DNA from: Clostridia bacterium
GTDB lineage: Bacteria > Bacillota > Clostridia > Oscillospirales > CAG-382
Length of the DNA stretch: 6,700 bases
Assembly (NCBI GenBank): GCA_017560285.1
Contig: JAFYOG010000022.1
Span: forward strand, 1-6,700
Direction of reading: 5' to 3'
The translations under genes and the position numbers were made by a program. A model generated the notes under the pieces. The model did not search any database and was not told where the DNA came from. It was given only the letters and a program-made list of their open reading frames with translations. Shown here piece after piece: positions 5,825 to 6,700 of this stretch. Position 1 is the first letter of the stretch. Every line of letters starts with the position of its first letter.

Positions 5825-6532
5825 ATGAAAAAGTTTATTGCTGTTTTACTTTCGCTTTCTGCCTTGCTTTTGGCGGGCTGCGGAAAGCCCGTTGCCAAGG
5901 GCGAGGTTACCGAGGAAGGGTTTTTAAACCCCGAAACGGGTATAGAATACGTAGAATGCACGCCCTTAAAGCTTTACCCCTGCTATCCCTTTGATGCAAC
6001 CGACGACGAGGACGACGACCCCGACGTTTATCTTAGGGTAAACCGCAACGGCAACGTTACCGATTATTACCCCTTGTGGTTCGAGGATGCATCTAACCTT
6101 TTGTGCTACGAGATAAGCGGTTATTATTATTTGGTTCGCAATATTAATTACCAAGAGCCTACCATTAAGGAATTTAACCCTATTTCGGCAGATATTTACG
6201 ATTCTACCGATAACCACAAAATAAGCTCTTTTTATCTTAGCGAGGAATATTTGCCCGATGATTATAAGGGTTCGAGCTATTCTAACGACAGCTGGCTTTG
6301 TCAGCTTGTAGCCGAGCATTTAACCAACGGCGAAAGGGTTGATATCGATACTTCGGCAGGCGAGATACAGGACCTTTATTATTTCCACCTGTTCTCGCAG
6401 GATTACCCTGCTTTTTATTACCGCGTGGCGTTCTTTGGCTATAACGGCAGATATTTTCTTAAGGACAGCTCTACCAACACCACGGTTTATTGCCCAAGAG
6501 ATATAATTTTGCGTATGGTTGGTAACGAATAA
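5825..6532 (+). CDS. Small lipoprotein of unknown function
   Basis: This 235-residue protein has a clear lipoprotein signal: MKK, hydrophobic residues 4-17 and the lipobox LAGC with Cys19. The mature part does not match a family I recognise. It is rich in Tyr, Asp, Asn and Ser. It has an acidic run (DATDDEDDDPD, 57-67) and a series of aromatic beta-like segments such as EISGYYYLVRN and AFFGYNGRYFLKD, suggesting a small beta-rich extracytoplasmic domain. It is expected on the outer face of the membrane. The ATG lies four bases after the deaminase stop and has only a weak AGG (5811-5813) upstream. Its stop codon overlaps the start of the next gene (TAATG at 6530-6534), so expression is probably coupled to both neighbours. 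Confidence 0.8.
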   Translation: MKKFIAVLLSLSALLLAGCGKPVAKGEVTEEGFLNPETGIEYVECTPLKLYPCYPFDATDDEDDDPDVYLRVNRNGNVTDYYPLWFEDASNLLCYEISGYYYLVRNINYQEPTIKEFNPISADIYDSTDNHKISSFYLSEEYLPDDYKGSSYSNDSWLCQLVAEHLTNGERVDIDTSAGEIQDLYYFHLFSQDYPAFYYRVAFFGYNGRYFLKDSSTNTTVYCPRDIILRMVGNE

Positions 6533-6700
6533 TGCAGGTAAGCTATGCGCCCCTTTGCGGGGAATATGCCCTTGCCGCGGCTGAAATAGAAAAGCAATGC
6601 CTGCACACCCCTTGGAGCAAGCAGCAAATAGAGGCTTTGCCCGAAAATGCCGCATATTTTTGCGCCTTGCGGGATAATATCCCCGTGGGTATAATTTCGG
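6532..6700 (+). CDS. RimI-like N-acetyltransferase, 5' part only (cut by window end)
   Basis: Only the first 56 codons are inside the window, and the frame is open to the last base. The segment AAAEIEKQCLHTPWSKQQIEAL (residues 15-36) is the typical N-terminal part of RimI-type protein-alanine acetyltransferases (E-x-x-C/S-F-x-x-P-W-S). AYFCALRDNIPVGIIS matches the following beta hairpin, where members read Y-x-V-A-x-x-D-x-x-I-V-G-Y. The acetyl-CoA loop would lie beyond the window. The ATG overlaps the stop of the lipoprotein gene (TAATG), which supports both the start and translational coupling. In many Firmicutes rimI lies with the tsaB/tsaD t6A genes, which could follow next. The symbol is left empty because the diagnostic part is missing. 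Confidence 0.72.
   Translation, partial: MQVSYAPLCGEYALAAAEIEKQCLHTPWSKQQIEALPENAAYFCALRDNIPVGIIS

Noticed and set aside
5248..5961. Minus-strand open frame (237 codons) over the deaminase gene
   Set aside because: It spans three plus-strand genes and their start and stop signals, so it cannot be a real gene alongside them.

Overview
The window looks like a stretch of a Firmicutes (probably gut Clostridia, Oscillospirales-like) chromosome. The evidence is the set of short, tightly packed same-strand genes with AGGAG-type ribosome binding sites, a YerB-type DUF3048 lipoprotein, a DUF1294 membrane protein, a ComEB-type dCMP deaminase and a RimI-like start. The taxonomic guess is inference, because no rRNA or other placement marker is present.

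Left part (1 to about 2154) is an accessory insert. It carries a 115-aa S23/Avd-like four-helix-bundle protein and an unrecognised 456-aa acidic protein. The second gene is clearly richer in A+T than the genes to its right; two 60-base lines counted by hand gave 22% G+C (1201-1260) against 48% (2881-2940). The two genes are bracketed by two almost identical copies (53-176 and 2032-2154) of a multi-hairpin repeat in the same orientation. Each copy has a 14-bp perfect hairpin followed by four GCGATAT motifs, each followed by its own small hairpin. The left copy continues into a longer leader containing sequences complementary to the motif, and this leads directly to the start of the four-helix-bundle gene. 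The last 32 bases of that leader are also present at the very left edge of the window (1-32), where they are not followed by the gene. This repeat/RNA/protein unit is the most interesting part of the window.

Right part (2185-6700) is an ordinary chromosomal run of seven plus-strand genes with gaps of 26 bases or fewer, probably one operon. In order they are: DUF3048 lipoprotein, 23S rRNA uracil-C5 methyltransferase (RlmD/RlmCD type), DUF1294 small membrane protein, GNAT acetyltransferase, dCMP deaminase, a small lipoprotein of unknown function, and the start of a RimI-like acetyltransferase cut by the window edge. The repeat copy at 2032-2154 ends only 30 bases before the first of these genes, so the insert's right edge forms the immediate upstream region of this operon.

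The two parts have no evident functional link. The right part combines RNA modification, nucleotide metabolism and envelope lipoproteins. The left part looks like a self-contained mobile or selfish cassette, possibly one in which the four-helix-bundle protein binds the hairpin RNA. That role is inference.
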